Assembly: GCA_017792445.1 (NCBI GenBank)
Contig: CP051232.1
Coordinates: forward strand, 3,880,001-3,944,000
Direction: 5' to 3'
Source: Maritimibacter sp.
GTDB lineage: Bacteria > Pseudomonadota > Alphaproteobacteria > Rhodobacterales > Rhodobacteraceae
Length of the DNA stretch: 64,000 nt
The position numbers and the translations under genes are program-made. The notes below the pieces were generated by a model that saw only the letters and a list, made by a program, of their open reading frames with translations, had not been told where the DNA came from and ran no database searches. Below, piece after piece: positions 36,158 through 44,485 of this stretch; within the stretch, counting starts at the first letter, position 1; each line of letters begins with the position of its first letter.

Positions 36158-36673
36158 TTAGAACGGGATCTCGTCGTCGATGTCGCCCGCCGGGGTCGGG
36201 CCGCCATAGCCGCCGCCACCGCCGCCGCCCTGGCTGCCGCCGCCATAGCCGCCACCGGACGAGCCACCGCCATAGCCGCCGCGGTCGTCGTAACCGCCAC
36301 CGCCACCGCCGCCACCTTCGCCGCGACCGTCAAGCATGGTCAGCACACCGTCATAACCCTGAAGCACGACCTCGGTCGAATAGCGGTCCTGACCGGACTG
36401 GTCCTGCCACTTCCGGGTCTGAAGCTTGCCCTCGATATAAACCTTCGAGCCCTTGCGCAGGTACTGCTCGGCGATCCGCACCAGCCCTTCCTGGAAGATC
36501 GCGACCGAGTGCCACTCGGTCCGTTCGCGGCGTTCACCGGTGTTGCGGTCTTTCCAGGTTTCCGAGGTGGCGATGCGCAGGTTGCAGACCTTGCCGCCGT
36601 TCTGGAAATTCCGGACCTCGGGATCGCGCCCCAGGTTGCCAATCAGGATTACCTTGTTCACGGAACCGGCCAT
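36158..36673 (-). CDS. ssb: Single-stranded DNA-binding protein
   Basis: The 171-aa product has the OB fold (residues 1-112: [59 protein letters not shown]). A glycine-rich flexible tail follows (about 118-160) with tyrosines, and the C-terminal acidic tip DIDDEIPF binds partner proteins in replication and repair. The tail is built of [10 protein letters not shown]-like blocks, so its DNA is a low-complexity tract prone to slippage. Divergent from the lytic transglycosylase gene. A degenerate CtrA-like box (TGAA-N7-TTAA, 36736-36750) lies between them. Confidence 0.97.
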   Translation of the reverse strand: MAGSVNKVILIGNLGRDPEVRNFQNGGKVCNLRIATSETWKDRNTGERRERTEWHSVAIFQEGLVRIAEQYLRKGSKVYIEGKLQTRKWQDQSGQDRYSTEVVLQGYDGVLTMLDGRGEGGGGGGGGYDDRGGYGGGSSGGGYGGGSQGGGGGGGYGGPTPAGDIDDEIPF

Positions 36674-36874
36674 GCACAGCGTCCTTTCGTCGAATCCGAT
36701 GTCGTCGGAAGCCTTGTTAGACCACCCGTCCAGTGTGAACAAATTGTTAATCCGGGCCCGGGGACGCAAGGGGTCGGCGGGCTCTTGCGCGCCGGAAGGG
36801 GGCGGACGCTGGCGGGGCTGGCGGATCGGCGGGAATTCGCTAAACTGTGCGGCAGAATTTAAAGGGACAGTCAG

Positions 36875-37462
36875 ATGCGAATTTTCTGGGGGAGCATCTG
36901 CGCCGCCGCCATGTTCGGCGCAGGGGCTGCATCGGCCGAGGGCCTGAATTTCTCGTCGAAGAACCGGTTGGGCCTGTTCAGCTCGCAGACCAGCGTTCTC
37001 GATAACCGTGCGGCGACGCAGTACAAGAACTCGGTCCGGTTCCAGCCGAAGACCTTCGAGGAAGACACGTCGAGCGCTCCGGCCTTCACCGGCAAGTACT
37101 CGGGGCCGTATCTCGACATGGCACGCGCCGCCGCCCGCAAGCACGGCGTGCCCGAGGACCTGTTCCTGCGGCTCGTGCAGCAGGAATCGGGCTGGAACCC
37201 GTCGATCGAGTCGCACAAGGGCGCTTACGGTCTTGCACAGCTGATGCCCGCCACGGCGCGGACGCTGGGCGTGGATCACACCGACCCGGTGCAGAACCTC
37301 GACGGTGGCGCGCGCTATCTCAAGATGCAGTACGACCGCTTCGGGTCGTGGCGCCTTGCGCTTGCGGCCTATAACGCGGGTCCGGAGGCGGTCGAGAAAT
37401 ACGACGGCGTGCCGCCCTATGCTGAGACGACGAACTACGTAAAGGTCATCTGGGGCCACTAG
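36875..37462 (+). CDS. Lytic transglycosylase (SLT domain)
   Basis: The 195-aa product has a signal peptide ([21 protein letters not shown]) and an SLT domain at about residues 80-190: [11 protein letters not shown] (catalytic Glu in QES), [19 protein letters not shown], and [29 protein letters not shown]. It cleaves peptidoglycan in the periplasm. The domain is close in size to stand-alone MltE/VirB1-like enzymes. The ATG at 36875 lies behind AAAGGGACA. It is divergent from ssb. Confidence 0.93.
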   Translation: MRIFWGSICAAAMFGAGAASAEGLNFSSKNRLGLFSSQTSVLDNRAATQYKNSVRFQPKTFEEDTSSAPAFTGKYSGPYLDMARAAARKHGVPEDLFLRLVQQESGWNPSIESHKGAYGLAQLMPATARTLGVDHTDPVQNLDGGARYLKMQYDRFGSWRLALAAYNAGPEAVEKYDGVPPYAETTNYVKVIWGH

Positions 37463-37544
37463 GCCGCGCGCGGTCGGCTGCGCCTGACCCGGAAACCGCC
37501 GTCTTGGAGGCCGGGCAGGGGCCGGACCCCATCGGAGCCCGCTC

Positions 37545-38573
37545 TTGCGCTCGACGAAAACCATTCATGTCATCTCTGCCCATGCCGAAGGCGAGGTGGG
37601 CGACGTGATCGTCGGTGGCGTGCTGCCGCCGCCGGGCGACACCGTCTGGGACCAAAGCCGGTGGATCGCCCGCGACGGAACCCTTCGCAATTTCATGCTG
37701 AATGAACCGCGCGGTGGCGTCTTCCGGCACGTGAACCTGCTGGTGCCGCCCAAGCACCCCGAGGCGCAGGCCGCGTGGATCATCATGGAGCCGGAAGATA
37801 CGCCACCGATGTCCGGCTCGAACTCGATCTGCGTGGCCACGGTGCTGCTGGATGGCGGGCTGGTCCCGATGGAAGAGCCCGTGACCCACATGGTTCTGGA
37901 AGCCCCCGGCGGCCTTGTCCGCGTGCGGGCGGATTGCCGCGATGGCAAGGCCCAGCGCATCCATGTCCGGAACGTCCCGTCCTTCGCGGCGGAACTGGAC
38001 CGGAGCCTGGAGGTCGAGGGGATCGGGACGCTGAGCGTGGACACCGCCTATGGCGGCGACAGCTTCGTCGTCGTGGACGCCGCCAGGATGGGGTTCTCGC
38101 TGACCGAGGCCGAGGCGCATGACATCGCGACGCTGGGGGTCAGGATCACCAACGCGGCGAATGCGCAGATCGGGTTCGACCATCCCGAGAACCCGGACTG
38201 GCGGCACATCTCGTTCTGTCTGTTCGCCGGCCCGCTGGTCGAGGGCGCGGACGGTCTGGAAACCGGGGCCGCCGTCGCCATCCAGCCGGGCAAGGTGGAC
38301 CGGTCACCGACCGGAACCGCGCTGTCCGCCCGCATGGCGCTGCTGCGCGCCCGGGGCGTGATGGGCGTCGGCGACCGCCTGACCGCCCGGTCGGTGATCG
38401 GGTCGACGTTCACCGGGACCATTCTGGAAGACACCACGGTCGAAGGACGGCCGGCGATCGTTCCCGAGATTTCCGGACGCGGCTGGATCACCGGCATCCA
38501 TCAGAACATGCTCGACCCGTCCGACCCCTGGCCCGAAGGCTACCGGCTGTCCGACACCTGGGGCGCGCGCTGA
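37545..38573 (+). CDS. Proline racemase-family protein, trans-3-hydroxy-L-proline dehydratase-like
   Basis: The 342-aa product has the proline-racemase fold: [53 protein letters not shown] and [19 protein letters not shown]. In characterised members the two catalytic positions are Cys/Cys (racemases), Ser/Cys or Cys/Thr (dehydratases). Here the first is S90 (PPMSGSNSI) and the second T256 (DRSPTGTA), so no thiol is available. This suggests a dehydratase of the T3LHyp type or a different reaction. The TTG at 37545 follows GGAGCCCG with modest spacing; the inner starts are not better. The gene has no hydroxyproline-transport neighbours. Confidence 0.83.
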   Translation: MRSTKTIHVISAHAEGEVGDVIVGGVLPPPGDTVWDQSRWIARDGTLRNFMLNEPRGGVFRHVNLLVPPKHPEAQAAWIIMEPEDTPPMSGSNSICVATVLLDGGLVPMEEPVTHMVLEAPGGLVRVRADCRDGKAQRIHVRNVPSFAAELDRSLEVEGIGTLSVDTAYGGDSFVVVDAARMGFSLTEAEAHDIATLGVRITNAANAQIGFDHPENPDWRHISFCLFAGPLVEGADGLETGAAVAIQPGKVDRSPTGTALSARMALLRARGVMGVGDRLTARSVIGSTFTGTILEDTTVEGRPAIVPEISGRGWITGIHQNMLDPSDPWPEGYRLSDTWGAR

Positions 38574-38678
38574 AGGCGCCTGCACCCAACGTCCGTCCGG
38601 CATGTCCGCGCGCCGTTCTCGCATCGCTACGGAACAAACCCGCACCCGAAGGGTTCCCCATGGGAAGGGAGACATTCC

Positions 38679-39542
38679 GTGGCAAATTCCGATCTTTCAT
38701 GGTCCGTTCCGGTCATGCGCGCCGGGTACATCGGGCGGGGGCTGACCTATCTTGCGGTCGCGGGCGTCTCGCTCTGGACGATCTTTCATGGCGGCGAGGC
38801 GCAGGGGACCGGCGAGTCCCTTGCCGAGCTTGACGACAGCGGTGCGGGCACCGTGGTTCTGGTGCTGATCGCGCTGGGGCTGTTCGCGTACCTGCTGTGG
38901 CGGCTTGTCGATGCGTGGTGGGACCTCGAGGCCTACGGCTCGGGCGGCAAGGGCTTCATTGCGCGGACCGGGATGATTGTTACCGGCCTGATCCACGGCG
39001 CGCTTGGCGTCGCTGCCGTGTCGTTGATCTTCGGCTCGGGCGGCGAGGGCGGCGGATCGAAGATCGCCTATTACACCGGGCAGGCGCTGGCGATGCCCTA
39101 CGGCCGCTACCTTGTGGGCGCCATCGGGCTAATCACCATCGCGGCCGGGATTTTCTATGCCTACAAAGGGTTTGCCGAGAAGTACCGCGAGCATCTGCGC
39201 GGCAACAGCGTGACGCTTCACATGAACTGGGCATTGAAAGCGGGACTGATCGCACAGGGCGTAATCGTTGGCCTGATCGGCCTGTTCTTCACCCGCGCCG
39301 CGCTGTTCGGCGATCCCGAGCAGGCGGGCGGCATGGATCAGGTGTTCGAGTTCCTTGGCGCGCAGGTCTATGGCCAGATCATCGTGGCCGCCGTCTGCGT
39401 CGGGTTGCTGGGCTTCGCGCTGTTCTGCTTCGTGAACGCGGGCTACCGCATCATCCCGCGCGTCGCGGATGACGGGATCGAGACGCTTGGCGCCAAGCTG
39501 AAATCCCTCAAGGACGAGGGCCAGCGCCGCGTCACCGCCTGA
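38679..39542 (+). CDS. DUF1206 integral membrane protein
   Basis: The 287-aa product is a six-helix membrane protein made of three related two-helix units, the DUF1206 pattern: RAGYIGRGLTYLAVAGVSLW, then GLFAYLLWRLVDAWWDLE; RTGMIVTGLIHGALGVAAV then YLVGAIGLITIAAGIFYAYKG; and ALKAGLIAQGVIVGLIGLFF then GFALFCFVNAGYR. It probably arose by internal triplication. Function is unknown. The start at 38679 is GTG behind AAGGGAG. It is convergent with the TPR gene, 10 bp apart. Confidence 0.88.
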   Translation: MANSDLSWSVPVMRAGYIGRGLTYLAVAGVSLWTIFHGGEAQGTGESLAELDDSGAGTVVLVLIALGLFAYLLWRLVDAWWDLEAYGSGGKGFIARTGMIVTGLIHGALGVAAVSLIFGSGGEGGGSKIAYYTGQALAMPYGRYLVGAIGLITIAAGIFYAYKGFAEKYREHLRGNSVTLHMNWALKAGLIAQGVIVGLIGLFFTRAALFGDPEQAGGMDQVFEFLGAQVYGQIIVAAVCVGLLGFALFCFVNAGYRIIPRVADDGIETLGAKLKSLKDEGQRRVTA

Positions 39543-39552
39543 GCCGGTGCGC

Positions 39553-41199
39553 TCAGGCGGCCCGCTTGCTGCGGCAGTAACACGAGGCGCGGATCGGGAT
39601 CTCGGCCCGCGCCTGTGCCCTGTTAAGGGCTTGCCGGATGTGCAGGATCTCTACCGTCTCGCCCCGCCTCTGCAGGCATTCATGCAGCCCGTGAAGCGCC
39701 CAGACGTTCTGCGGGTTCTGCAATGGCCGGGGCAGGGTCGGGTCCAGCCCCAGATCGGCGCGATAGACGGCCTCGGCTTCGTCCCACTCGCCGGCCTCCA
39801 GCAACAGCGCGCCCAGCGCGTGACGCGAGGGCTGCGGCCAGGCCCAGGGTTCCTCGTACATCAGACCGTCATCGCGGCGGACCGCCTCGCGCAGATGCTC
39901 CAGCCCCTCGGCGGTGCGCCCGGCCTTGAAGTCGATCTCGCCCTTCATCATCGCCTGCGCCACGCCCAGCACGTCGCGGGCGGTGTTCTGGAACAGCAGC
40001 CGGTCTTCGGGGATCGCCGCCAGCGCCGCGTCGAATTTCCGCCCCTCGGCCAGCGCCTCGTCATGCCGCCCGAGGTTCGCCAGCGCCACCGCGCGCGCGT
40101 ACAGCACCAGCGCCTGCGTTACTGCGTAAAGCTTTGTGTCGGTGGGGATTTCCTCTTCAAGGATCTCCGCCCACATGCCGAACCGGATCAACACATGCGG
40201 TCGCGAGGCGACGAAGGTCTCGAACAGTTCGGGGTAGACCCGCACCACCTCGTCGGGCACTTCGGCCCGCAGGCGGCGTGCGGCGTCGAGTGCGCGGGTC
40301 GGCTGGGCAAGGAACATCGCGCCGTAGAGTTCGAAGTGAAGGTTATGGATGCGGTAGAGCGCGTAGAAATTCGCGCTGCCCGCGTGATCCACGTACTTTT
40401 GGTCCACCAGCGAAGCGGCGTGGTTCCGGGCCACCACGTTCTGAAAGTCGCCGCACAGCACGTCGATATGCGTCGCCATGTGGACAAGGTGACCTGCATC
40501 CGGCACCAGACCCGTCAGCCGGTCGCCATGCGGCAGCGCCAGTTCCGGGGTCGGCGACATCTCCATCAGGTGAATGTACATGTGCAGAAGGCCGGGGTGA
40601 TCCCATGCCTCGGGGCTTTGAAACGCACGTTCCAGCACCGCCTTCGCCTCGCCGGTCGAGGCCTGTTCGGCGGGCGCGCCGGTCTTCAGGTCCCACAGTT
40701 GCCACGGCGTCCGGTTCATCAGCGCCTCGGCGAAAACGAAGGCGATGTCCAGATCGTCGGGATGCGCGGTGTAGACCGGTCGCATGGACGCAGCGAAGCC
40801 ATCGTTGAAGGGCTGGTAATCCTCGATGCCGGGGTCTTGCGGGTAGCGGTCGGCCAGCGCCTCGACCAGCGCGCGCTCGGCCCGCGGCAGGTCCAGCGCC
40901 AGCGCCGAGGCGAGGGCGGCGTGAGCGCGGGCGAGAGCGGGGCCCTTCTCCTCCTCGGAGAAGACCTCCCACGGCTTGTTGTAGTTGGGGCCGATGGCAT
41001 AGGCGATGCCCCAGTGCGCCAACCCGCAGCCGGGATCGGCGGCGATGGCATGCTCGAAACAGGTGATCGCTTCTTCGTGGTTGTAGCCGAACAGCCAGAC
41101 CAGCCCCCGGTCGAACCATCGTTGGGCGTCGCTGTTGTCGGTCACGGGCCGGGAATAGGTCCCAAGATCGAACGGATAGTCCATGCTGTCCCCCTGCAT
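39553..41199 (-). CDS. Tetratricopeptide-repeat protein
   Basis: The 548-aa product (a second start at 41184, MDYPFDL) has a clear TPR solenoid: WFDRGLVWLFGYNHEEAITC then FEHAIAADPGCGLAHWG near the N-terminus, and WDEAEAVYRADLGLDPTLPR then NPQNVWALHGLHECLQRRG near the C-terminus. The intervening repeats include ALALDLPRAERALVEAL and AVALANLGRHDEALAEGRKFDAAL. There is no signal peptide, so it is cytoplasmic. Proteins of this layout are widespread and uncharacterised. A conserved Cys pair in the last 15 residues (SCYC) could bind metal. It is just downstream of the ABC operon on the same strand but 58 bp apart. Confidence 0.82.
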   Translation of the reverse strand: MQGDSMDYPFDLGTYSRPVTDNSDAQRWFDRGLVWLFGYNHEEAITCFEHAIAADPGCGLAHWGIAYAIGPNYNKPWEVFSEEEKGPALARAHAALASALALDLPRAERALVEALADRYPQDPGIEDYQPFNDGFAASMRPVYTAHPDDLDIAFVFAEALMNRTPWQLWDLKTGAPAEQASTGEAKAVLERAFQSPEAWDHPGLLHMYIHLMEMSPTPELALPHGDRLTGLVPDAGHLVHMATHIDVLCGDFQNVVARNHAASLVDQKYVDHAGSANFYALYRIHNLHFELYGAMFLAQPTRALDAARRLRAEVPDEVVRVYPELFETFVASRPHVLIRFGMWAEILEEEIPTDTKLYAVTQALVLYARAVALANLGRHDEALAEGRKFDAALAAIPEDRLLFQNTARDVLGVAQAMMKGEIDFKAGRTAEGLEHLREAVRRDDGLMYEEPWAWPQPSRHALGALLLEAGEWDEAEAVYRADLGLDPTLPRPLQNPQNVWALHGLHECLQRRGETVEILHIRQALNRAQARAEIPIRASCYCRSKRAA

Positions 41200-41257
41200 C
41201 GGCCGTCGATTGCCGTAAGTTTAATCGTGCCGCGAACCCCGGACCCGGCGCAAGCTG

Positions 41258-42025
41258 TTAGCGTATGACATAGGCGGCCTGCGCACCTGCCTTCAGCGTT
41301 TCGCCCAGACACGCGCCGTCGGTCGTGGTTTTCACGAGAAAGCTCTGTCCCTCGTAAGCCGGGACCGTCACCTGCGCCTCGGGCTCCAGCACCGCCGGCA
41401 TCGGCAGCAGACGACCGTAGGGATCGACCCAGTACAACTGCAACGGCGCTTCGGGCCCGTCGTAGGTCACGGCAAGCTCGGTCTCGCCGCCATCGCCCGC
41501 CGAGGCGACGTCGCGGCCTGCGGGGCAGCCCGGCCCCGGCGCGGCTTCGGCCACGGGGGCAGGGGTGTGCAGGTCGACCGGTTCGGGGGGCTGCCCCTCG
41601 CGGTAGGTGCAGTCCTCGACCCGCAGCGCGGCGGCGGCGGTGCCGTTCAAAGCGATCTCGGCCACGCTGTCACCCACCGTCAGCGTCGCAAGGGTGCCGT
41701 TGCGCACGGCCTCCATCCCGTCGGTGGTCAGGCCAAGCCGGGTGCCGTCGGCGGTGACCTCGGCCTCTACCGGGTAAAGCGCCTCGTCGATGTCCAGCGT
41801 CACCTCGGCCCCCGGTGTGCCGGGAACGGAGGCCGCGAAGATCCAGGCGTCATTCAGCAGGATCATCCGGACCTCGGTTCCGTCCACGTCCCGCCGCGCG
41901 GCGCAGTGGCTGAAGGCGTCGCCTTCTGCCTCGACCACGATCTCCCACGTTCCGGCCATGTCGAACTGCTGTTGCGCAAGGGCAGGACCGCCGGCGCAGA
42001 GGGCCAGCAGGCAAAAGGGTCTCAT
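41258..42025 (-). CDS. Secreted protein with VHL beta-domain-like C-terminus
   Basis: The 255-aa product has a signal peptide (MRPFCLLALCAGGPALAQ), a first beta-rich domain (about 20-140, four cysteines overall including FSHCAARRD and VEDCTYREG), a Pro/Ala linker (TPAPVAEAAPGPG) and a C-terminal domain about 175-255. This has the order of the von Hippel-Lindau beta domain: strand AVTYDGPEAPLQLYWVDP, then YGRLLPMPAVLEPEAQV, then YEGQSFLVKTTTDG. The start overlaps the stop of the ABC ATPase gene by 4 bp, so it belongs to that operon; a role in substrate sensing or envelope binding is inference. Confidence 0.7.
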   Translation of the reverse strand: MRPFCLLALCAGGPALAQQQFDMAGTWEIVVEAEGDAFSHCAARRDVDGTEVRMILLNDAWIFAASVPGTPGAEVTLDIDEALYPVEAEVTADGTRLGLTTDGMEAVRNGTLATLTVGDSVAEIALNGTAAAALRVEDCTYREGQPPEPVDLHTPAPVAEAAPGPGCPAGRDVASAGDGGETELAVTYDGPEAPLQLYWVDPYGRLLPMPAVLEPEAQVTVPAYEGQSFLVKTTTDGACLGETLKAGAQAAYVIR

Positions 42026-44106
42026 TCGGCGGCCATGGTGATGACGGGCTCCATTCCGGCAAGCTCTTCATCCGACAGCCAGCACAGAACCCGGTGCCCG
42101 CTGTCAAGCTCGCGGTAGGGCGGCAATTCGGTTTCGCACTTGTTGCCTGCAACCTTGTCCTTCCACCGGCAGCGGGTCTGGAACGGGCAGCCGGGCGGCG
42201 GGTTCATCGCGGACGGGATCTCGCCCTCCAGCACGATGTGCTTTTTCTCGACCTTCGTGTCGGCGATGGGCACGGCCGACAGCAGCGCCTCGGTATAGGG
42301 GTGATACGGCGGGGCGAAGACCTGTTCGGTGGTGCCCGTTTCAACGATGTGGCCAAGGTACATGACCACGATCCGGTCGCTGAGGTAGCGGACGATGGAC
42401 AGGTCGTGGCTGATGAACAGCAGCGTCGTCTTCTCGGTGCGCTGGATCTCCATCAGCAGATCGGTCACGGCGGCCTGCACGCTGACGTCCAGCGCCGACA
42501 CCGGTTCGTCCGCCACCACGATCCGGGCGCCGCCCGCGAAAGCGCGCGCGATGCCCACGCGCTGTTTCTGTCCACCCGACAACTGGCGTGGCATCCGGTC
42601 CGCGAACTCGCGCGGCAGCTTCACGAGGTCCAGAAGCTCCAGCATCCGCTGGCGCCGCTCCGCCTCGTTCGCGCCGATCCGGAAGACTTCCAGCGCGCGC
42701 ATGATCTGGCGGCCCACGGTCATCGAAGGGTTCAGCGTGTCGAACGGGTTCTGGAACACCATCTGGACATCCGAGACCGTGCGGGTGTCGCGCGCCTCGA
42801 TCGCGGTGTCCTGAATTTCCTTGTTGTCGATCAGCACCTTGCCGTCCGTCGCCGTCTCCAGCCCCATCAGCACCTTGGCGAAGGTGGACTTGCCGCAGCC
42901 GGATTCGCCGACGATCGCCATGGTTTCGGACTCGCGGGCCTCGAAGCTGATCGACTCGTTGGCCTTCACCACCTTGCGGTGCCCGCCGCCGAACAGAGCG
43001 TTGGCCGCGACCTCGTAGTATTTCTTGAGGTTGTCCATCTTCAGGACGACATCGCCCGGCGCGGTCTTTTCCTGCGCCGTGCTGGCCTGGACCGGGGCAT
43101 GCCAGTTGATCTCGTCGATCCGGCAGCAGCGCGAGGCGTGGCGGTCGTCGCCCGGCACCTGCCGCATCGCGATGTCGCCCGCGTCGCAGACGCCCTCTGC
43201 GAAGTAGTCGCAGCGCGGCCCGAAGTTGCAGCCCGGCGGGCGTTCGTGGGGCAGGGGGAAGTTGCCGGGGATCGCCCGCAGCGGTCGGGTGGTCTTGTCG
43301 GCGCCGGGCAGCGGGATCGAGCGGAACAGGGCCTGCGTATAGGGATGGCGCATCTTGTCGAACACGTCGGTGATCGAGCCGGTCTCCACCGCCTCGCCGG
43401 AATACATCACGCAGATCCGGTCGCAGGTCTCCAGCACAAGGCCAAGGTTGTGGCTGATGAACAGCATCGAGGTGCCGTACTTCTTGCCAAGGTCCTTCAC
43501 CAGGTCCACCACCGCCGCCTCGACCGTCACGTCCAGCGCTGTGGTCGGCTCGTCAAGGATCAGCAGCGACGGCTTCGACATCAGCGCCATCGCGATCACG
43601 ATGCGCTGCTGCTGGCCGCCGGACAGCTGGTGCGGGAAGGACCGCAGGATGCGCTCGGGGTCGGGCAGCTTGACGTCGGTCACCACCTCCAGCGCGCGGG
43701 CGCGGGCGTCCTTCTCGGACAGCCCCTCGTGGATCATCGGAACTTCCATCAGCTGCTTGCCGATCCGCATCGCGGGGTTCAGGCTGGCCATCGGTTCCTG
43801 GTAGATCATCGCGATCTCGCGGCCCCGGATCCTGCGCAATTCCGCATCGGTCATCGTGCCGAGGTCCTGCCCCTTGAACCGGATCGACCCGCTGACGATG
43901 CGCCCGTTGACGCCAAGGTCCTGCATGACGCCCAGCGCCACGGTGGACTTGCCGCAGCCGCTTTCGCCCACCAGCCCCATCGCCTCGCCCGGTCGGACGG
44001 AGCAGGAGAAATCCATCACCGCCGGGATCTCGCGCAGACGGGTGAAGAAGCTGATCGACAGGTTGTCGATCTTGAGGATCGGGCCGGTGTTCTCAGGATC
44101 CGTCAT
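42022..44106 (-). CDS. Fused double ATPase of peptide-type ABC transporter (DppD-DppF fusion)
   Basis: From the ATG at 44106 the product is 694 aa and contains two complete ABC domains. The first half has Walker A GESGCGKST (about 47-55), signature LSGGQQQR and Walker B LLILDEPTT, ending in the oligopeptide-type Cys motif region GCNFGPRCDYFAEGVCD. The second half repeats GESGCGKST, LSGGQKQR and IVVADEPVS, ending GCPFQTRC. The Cys motifs suggest Fe-S-like clusters as seen in DppD/DppF. Fused DppDF proteins are common in Rhodobacterales. The ATG is preceded by AGGAACAC. It is separated from the permease gene by the repeat cluster at 44158-44539. Confidence 0.93.
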   Translation of the reverse strand: MTDPENTGPILKIDNLSISFFTRLREIPAVMDFSCSVRPGEAMGLVGESGCGKSTVALGVMQDLGVNGRIVSGSIRFKGQDLGTMTDAELRRIRGREIAMIYQEPMASLNPAMRIGKQLMEVPMIHEGLSEKDARARALEVVTDVKLPDPERILRSFPHQLSGGQQQRIVIAMALMSKPSLLILDEPTTALDVTVEAAVVDLVKDLGKKYGTSMLFISHNLGLVLETCDRICVMYSGEAVETGSITDVFDKMRHPYTQALFRSIPLPGADKTTRPLRAIPGNFPLPHERPPGCNFGPRCDYFAEGVCDAGDIAMRQVPGDDRHASRCCRIDEINWHAPVQASTAQEKTAPGDVVLKMDNLKKYYEVAANALFGGGHRKVVKANESISFEARESETMAIVGESGCGKSTFAKVLMGLETATDGKVLIDNKEIQDTAIEARDTRTVSDVQMVFQNPFDTLNPSMTVGRQIMRALEVFRIGANEAERRQRMLELLDLVKLPREFADRMPRQLSGGQKQRVGIARAFAGGARIVVADEPVSALDVSVQAAVTDLLMEIQRTEKTTLLFISHDLSIVRYLSDRIVVMYLGHIVETGTTEQVFAPPYHPYTEALLSAVPIADTKVEKKHIVLEGEIPSAMNPPPGCPFQTRCRWKDKVAGNKCETELPPYRELDSGHRVLCWLSDEELAGMEPVITMAAE

Positions 44107-44157
44107 CGTGTTCCTTCCCGTTTCGGGTGGGGTGTCGAAGGTGCGCGCGGGGTGAAT

Positions 44158-44313
44158 GCAACGGTGGCAGTTTGGGGGTGCGGGCAGCGTATGGACGCAA
44201 GGGTGGTGGTTTGGGGTTGTGCGCCGGGGGCGTACGCAGCGGTGGCGGTTTGGAGGTGCGCGCAGAGCGCGCACCCTACGGTGGCGGTTTGCGGATGCGC
44301 GCCCGGGTCCATA
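44158..44313. repeat. 39-bp minisatellite, four units
   Basis: Units begin at 44158, 44197, 44236 and 44275, an exact 39-bp period. Each has GGTGGCGGTTTGGRGG or a close variant, then a GTGCGC-rich half. Units differ by several substitutions, so the array is not newly formed. The 39-bp period is a multiple of three, but no reading frame through it has a start and a ribosome site. Confidence 0.85.
44255..44279 (-). repeat. REP-like palindrome, inverted copy
   Basis: The 9-bp arms GGTGCGCGC/GCGCGCACC around AGA are followed by CTAC, the complement of GTAG. It is the exact reverse complement of the element at 44321-44345. Confidence 0.8.
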
Positions 44314-44320
44314 ACGGAGC

Positions 44321-44345
44321 GTAGGGTGCGCGCTCTGCGCGCACC
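44321..44345 (+). repeat. REP-like palindrome with GTAG foot, copy 1
   Basis: GTAG (44321-44324) is followed by a perfect hairpin of 9-bp arms GGTGCGCGC and GCGCGCACC around TCT. A GTAG tetranucleotide at the foot of a short hairpin is the hallmark of REP elements moved by TnpA-REP (RAYT) transposases. Confidence 0.75.
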
Positions 44346-44431
44346 GCAATCGCCAACACCACGCCCCACACCCATCAATCCCGCATTCTCTCGTCGCGCA
44401 GGCCGCCGACCAGCAGGTTCAGCCCCAGAGC

Positions 44432-44456
44432 GTAGGGTGCGCGCTCTGGGCGCACC
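44432..44456 (+). repeat. REP-like palindrome with GTAG foot, copy 2
   Basis: GTAG (44432-44435) and a hairpin equal to copy 1 except for GGGCGCACC in the right arm, leaving a 7-bp stem. It lies at the same position in the second unit of the 111-bp duplication. Confidence 0.75.
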
Positions 44457-44485
44457 GCATTCACCAACACCACGCCCCACGCCCA

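Larger units (their letters stand above)
44107..44485. other. Repeat-rich operon gap between permease and ATPase genes
   Basis: The gap contains no credible gene. Starting from the ATPase side it holds a 39-bp minisatellite (four units, 44158-44313), one inverted REP-like palindrome inside it (44255-44279), two direct REP-like palindromes (44321-44345 and 44432-44456) and the first unit of a 111-bp tandem duplication (44318-44428); the second unit runs into the permease gene. Long out-of-phase frames across it are artefacts of the repeats. Confidence 0.85.

Noticed and set aside
44158-44313. CRISPR array
   Set aside because: Units abut with no unique spacers, and no cas gene is present; it is a minisatellite.
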